Of a stretch of DNA of 6,247 nt, positions 5,453 through 6,247 are shown one piece after another. The notes under the pieces were generated by a model. The model had not been told where the DNA came from. It did not search any database and worked only from the letters and a program-made list of their open reading frames with translations. The stretch covers positions 1 through 6,247 of the forward strand of contig JASHUO010000180.1 of NCBI GenBank assembly GCA_030039975.1, written 5' to 3'. A program made the position numbers and the translations under genes. Positions within the stretch are counted from its first letter, which is position 1. Each line of letters starts with the position of its first letter. The stretch comes from Alphaproteobacteria bacterium (lineage in GTDB: Bacteria; Pseudomonadota; Alphaproteobacteria; ATCC43930; CGMCC-115725).

Positions 5453-5936
5453 ACTGACGCTCGCGACGCTCGCCACCGCCGTGCTCAGCGCCTGCCGCGG
5501 CAAGGGGCTCCATCTGGCTACCGCAGAATCCTGCACCGGTGGCATGGTGGCGGCGGCGCTCACCGACATCGCGGGTTCTTCGGATGTGGTCGAGCGCGGC
5601 CTCGTCACCTATTCGAATGAAGCCAAAAGCGAGCTTTTGGGGGTGCCAGTGAAGCTCCTCGAAACCCATGGCGCGGTGAGCGCCGAGACTGCCGCGGCGA
5701 TGGCCGCGGGTGCTCTCGGCGCCGCGCCGGTCGACCTCGCCATCGCCATCACCGGCATTGCCGGCCCCGGCGGCGCCACGCCGACCAAGCCAGTGGGGCT
5801 CGTCTGGTTCGGCTGCGCCCGCCGCGGCGGGCCGGTCACCACCGAGCAACACGTCTTTCCCGGCGACCGCGCCGCGGTGCGCCTCGCCGCCACCAAGCGC
5901 GCGCTCGAACTGCTGCTCGCGGCGGCGCAGAAATAA
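5445..5936 (+). CDS. pncC: CinA C-terminal domain protein, nicotinamide-nucleotide amidase (PncC type)
   Basis: This 163-residue protein is a stand-alone CinA C-terminal domain. Characterised members (E. coli PncC/YgaD, of similar length) convert nicotinamide mononucleotide to nicotinate mononucleotide and ammonia in pyridine-nucleotide recycling. Visible family motifs are TAESCTGGMVAAALTDIAGSS (from residue 26, nucleophile candidate S29), GLVTYSNEAKSELLGV (52-67), HGAVSAETAAAMA (75-87), AITGIAGPGG (101-110), KPVGLVW (115-121) and GDRAAVR (140-146). The N-terminal MoaB-like domain of full CinA is absent. The start is TTG, overlapping the pgpA stop by 8 bases, supported by GGGGAGG 4 bases upstream; GTG at 5481 is a weaker choice. 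It ends the ispDF-pgpA run. The name cinA is often used for such genes; the NMN amidase role is inferred from the family. Confidence 0.93.
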   Translation: MPELTLATLATAVLSACRGKGLHLATAESCTGGMVAAALTDIAGSSDVVERGLVTYSNEAKSELLGVPVKLLETHGAVSAETAAAMAAGALGAAPVDLAIAITGIAGPGGATPTKPVGLVWFGCARRGGPVTTEQHVFPGDRAAVRLAATKRALELLLAAAQK

Positions 5937-6004
5937 GCTATCAGCTGTCAGCACGAGTCCGATTCCGCTCAAGCTGATGGCTCATAGCTGATGGCTGACA
6001 GCTT
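5935..6004. repeat. Imperfect inverted repeat made of 7-base units
   Basis: Arms of 18 bases (5935-5952 and 5987-6004) are complementary at 15 positions; two of the three mismatches would be G-U pairs in RNA. The loop is 34 bases. The sequence is built of heptads: CTATCAG and CTGTCAG on the left, then CTGATGG, CTCATAG, CTGATGG and CTGACAG in tandem from 5974 to 6001. AGCTGATGGCT occurs twice, 14 bases apart. The first arm begins inside the cinA-type stop codon. It lacks the T-run of an intrinsic terminator. It resembles dispersed short intergenic repeats, but copy number cannot be seen here. Confidence 0.7.
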
Positions 6005-6024
6005 CTCTCGGCTGGCGCTAGGAT
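5995..6024 (+). promoter_or_regulatory. Candidate promoter of the acyl-CoA synthetase gene
   Basis: CTGACA (5995-6000; five of six with TTGACA) is followed after 18 bases by TAGGAT (6019-6024; four of six with TATAAT). The start point would be near 6031, giving a leader of about 20 bases that holds GGGAGG (6040-6045), 6 bases before the ATG. The -35 lies within the last heptad of the inverted repeat. This is a by-eye prediction. Confidence 0.4.
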
Positions 6025-6051
6025 GGGAACAAAACATCAGGGAGGACGCGA

Positions 6052-6247
6052 ATGGCGAAACTCAGGCAAAGCTACGTTCACGGCGTCTCCGATGTGCCGC
6101 TGATCGGCGAGACCATCGGCGTCCATTTCGACAAGGCGGCGGCGCGGTGGCCGGAGCAGGATGCGCTCGTCGTGCGCCATCAGAAGGTCCGGCTGAGCTA
6201 TCGCGAGATTCAGCGCCAGGTGGACGCGCTCGCGGCGGGGCTTTTGG
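6052..6247 (+). CDS. AMP-binding acyl-CoA synthetase (partial, N-terminus only)
   Basis: The first 65 residues are visible and the right edge cuts the gene. They begin MAKLRQSYVHGVSDVPLIGE and include TIGVHFDKAAARWPEQDALV (21-40) and RLSYREIQRQVDALAAGLL (47-65). This is the typical N-terminal start of fatty-acyl-CoA synthetases of the AMP-binding (ANL) superfamily, which activate a carboxylic acid with ATP and join it to coenzyme A. The diagnostic P-loop (TSGTTG-like) and A8 motifs lie outside the window, so the substrate cannot be named. Medium- or long-chain fatty acids are the usual guess for this opening. The ATG is supported by GGGAGG 6 bases upstream; an ATG at 6023 is out of frame. A gap of 115 bases with a repeat and its own candidate promoter separates it from the ispDF run, so it is probably a separate unit. 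Confidence 0.88.
   Translation, partial: MAKLRQSYVHGVSDVPLIGETIGVHFDKAAARWPEQDALVVRHQKVRLSYREIQRQVDALAAGLL

Noticed and set aside
3791..5608. Open reading frame of 605 codons on the minus strand, opposite ispDF, pgpA and the PncC-type gene
   Set aside because: Its product is low-complexity, rich in Arg, Ala, Asp and Gln, with no recognisable motif. The plus strand carries three proteins with intact catalytic motifs. Long antisense frames are expected in DNA with GC-rich third positions.
5935..6010. Intrinsic terminator after the PncC-type gene
   Set aside because: The inverted arms are separated by 34 bases and followed by CTCTCGG, not a T-run; I kept it as a repeat only.

Overview
The window is 6.2 kb of compact, GC-rich chromosomal DNA from an alphaproteobacterium. 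A Rhodospirillales- or Rhizobiales-like host is the best guess. Three things point there: the dusB(nifR3)-ntrB-ntrC order, a fused IspD-IspF enzyme, and the ispDF-pgpA-cinA run next to it. These are housekeeping and regulatory genes of uniform base composition. I see no transposase, phage gene, tRNA, rRNA or CRISPR array. No stretch over 120 bases lacks a gene.

Minus strand, reading right to left. First comes a CcsA/YpjD-type inner-membrane protein of the cytochrome c assembly family (2899-3696). Then follow the tRNA dihydrouridine synthase dusB (1800-2786), the nitrogen sensor kinase ntrB (682-1803) and its response regulator ntrC (685 to the left edge, cut inside the AAA+ domain). dusB-ntrB and ntrB-ntrC are joined by 4-base stop/start overlaps (ATGA and GTGA), so they look translationally coupled. 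A promoter-like pair lies just ahead of dusB.

Plus strand, reading left to right. Divergent from the membrane-protein gene is ispDF (3785-4939), which supplies two steps of the MEP isoprenoid pathway. Next are pgpA (4955-5452), which makes phosphatidylglycerol, and a stand-alone CinA C-terminal/PncC-type NMN amidase (TTG start at 5445, overlapping pgpA). These three look like one transcription unit. A 115-base gap follows, holding an imperfect inverted repeat built of 7-base units. Then starts an AMP-binding acyl-CoA synthetase cut by the right edge (6052-6247).

No gene here looks like an undescribed system. The signals that deserve a second look are in the gaps: (1) a -24/-12 sigma54-like element ahead of ispDF, close to the ntrBC locus whose product activates sigma54; (2) start codons of ispDF and of the divergent membrane-protein gene placed about 6 bases after -10-like hexamers, suggesting leaderless mRNAs; (3) the heptad-repeat hairpin after cinA, whose last unit may double as the -35 box of the acyl-CoA synthetase gene. 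All promoter calls were made by eye and are inference.
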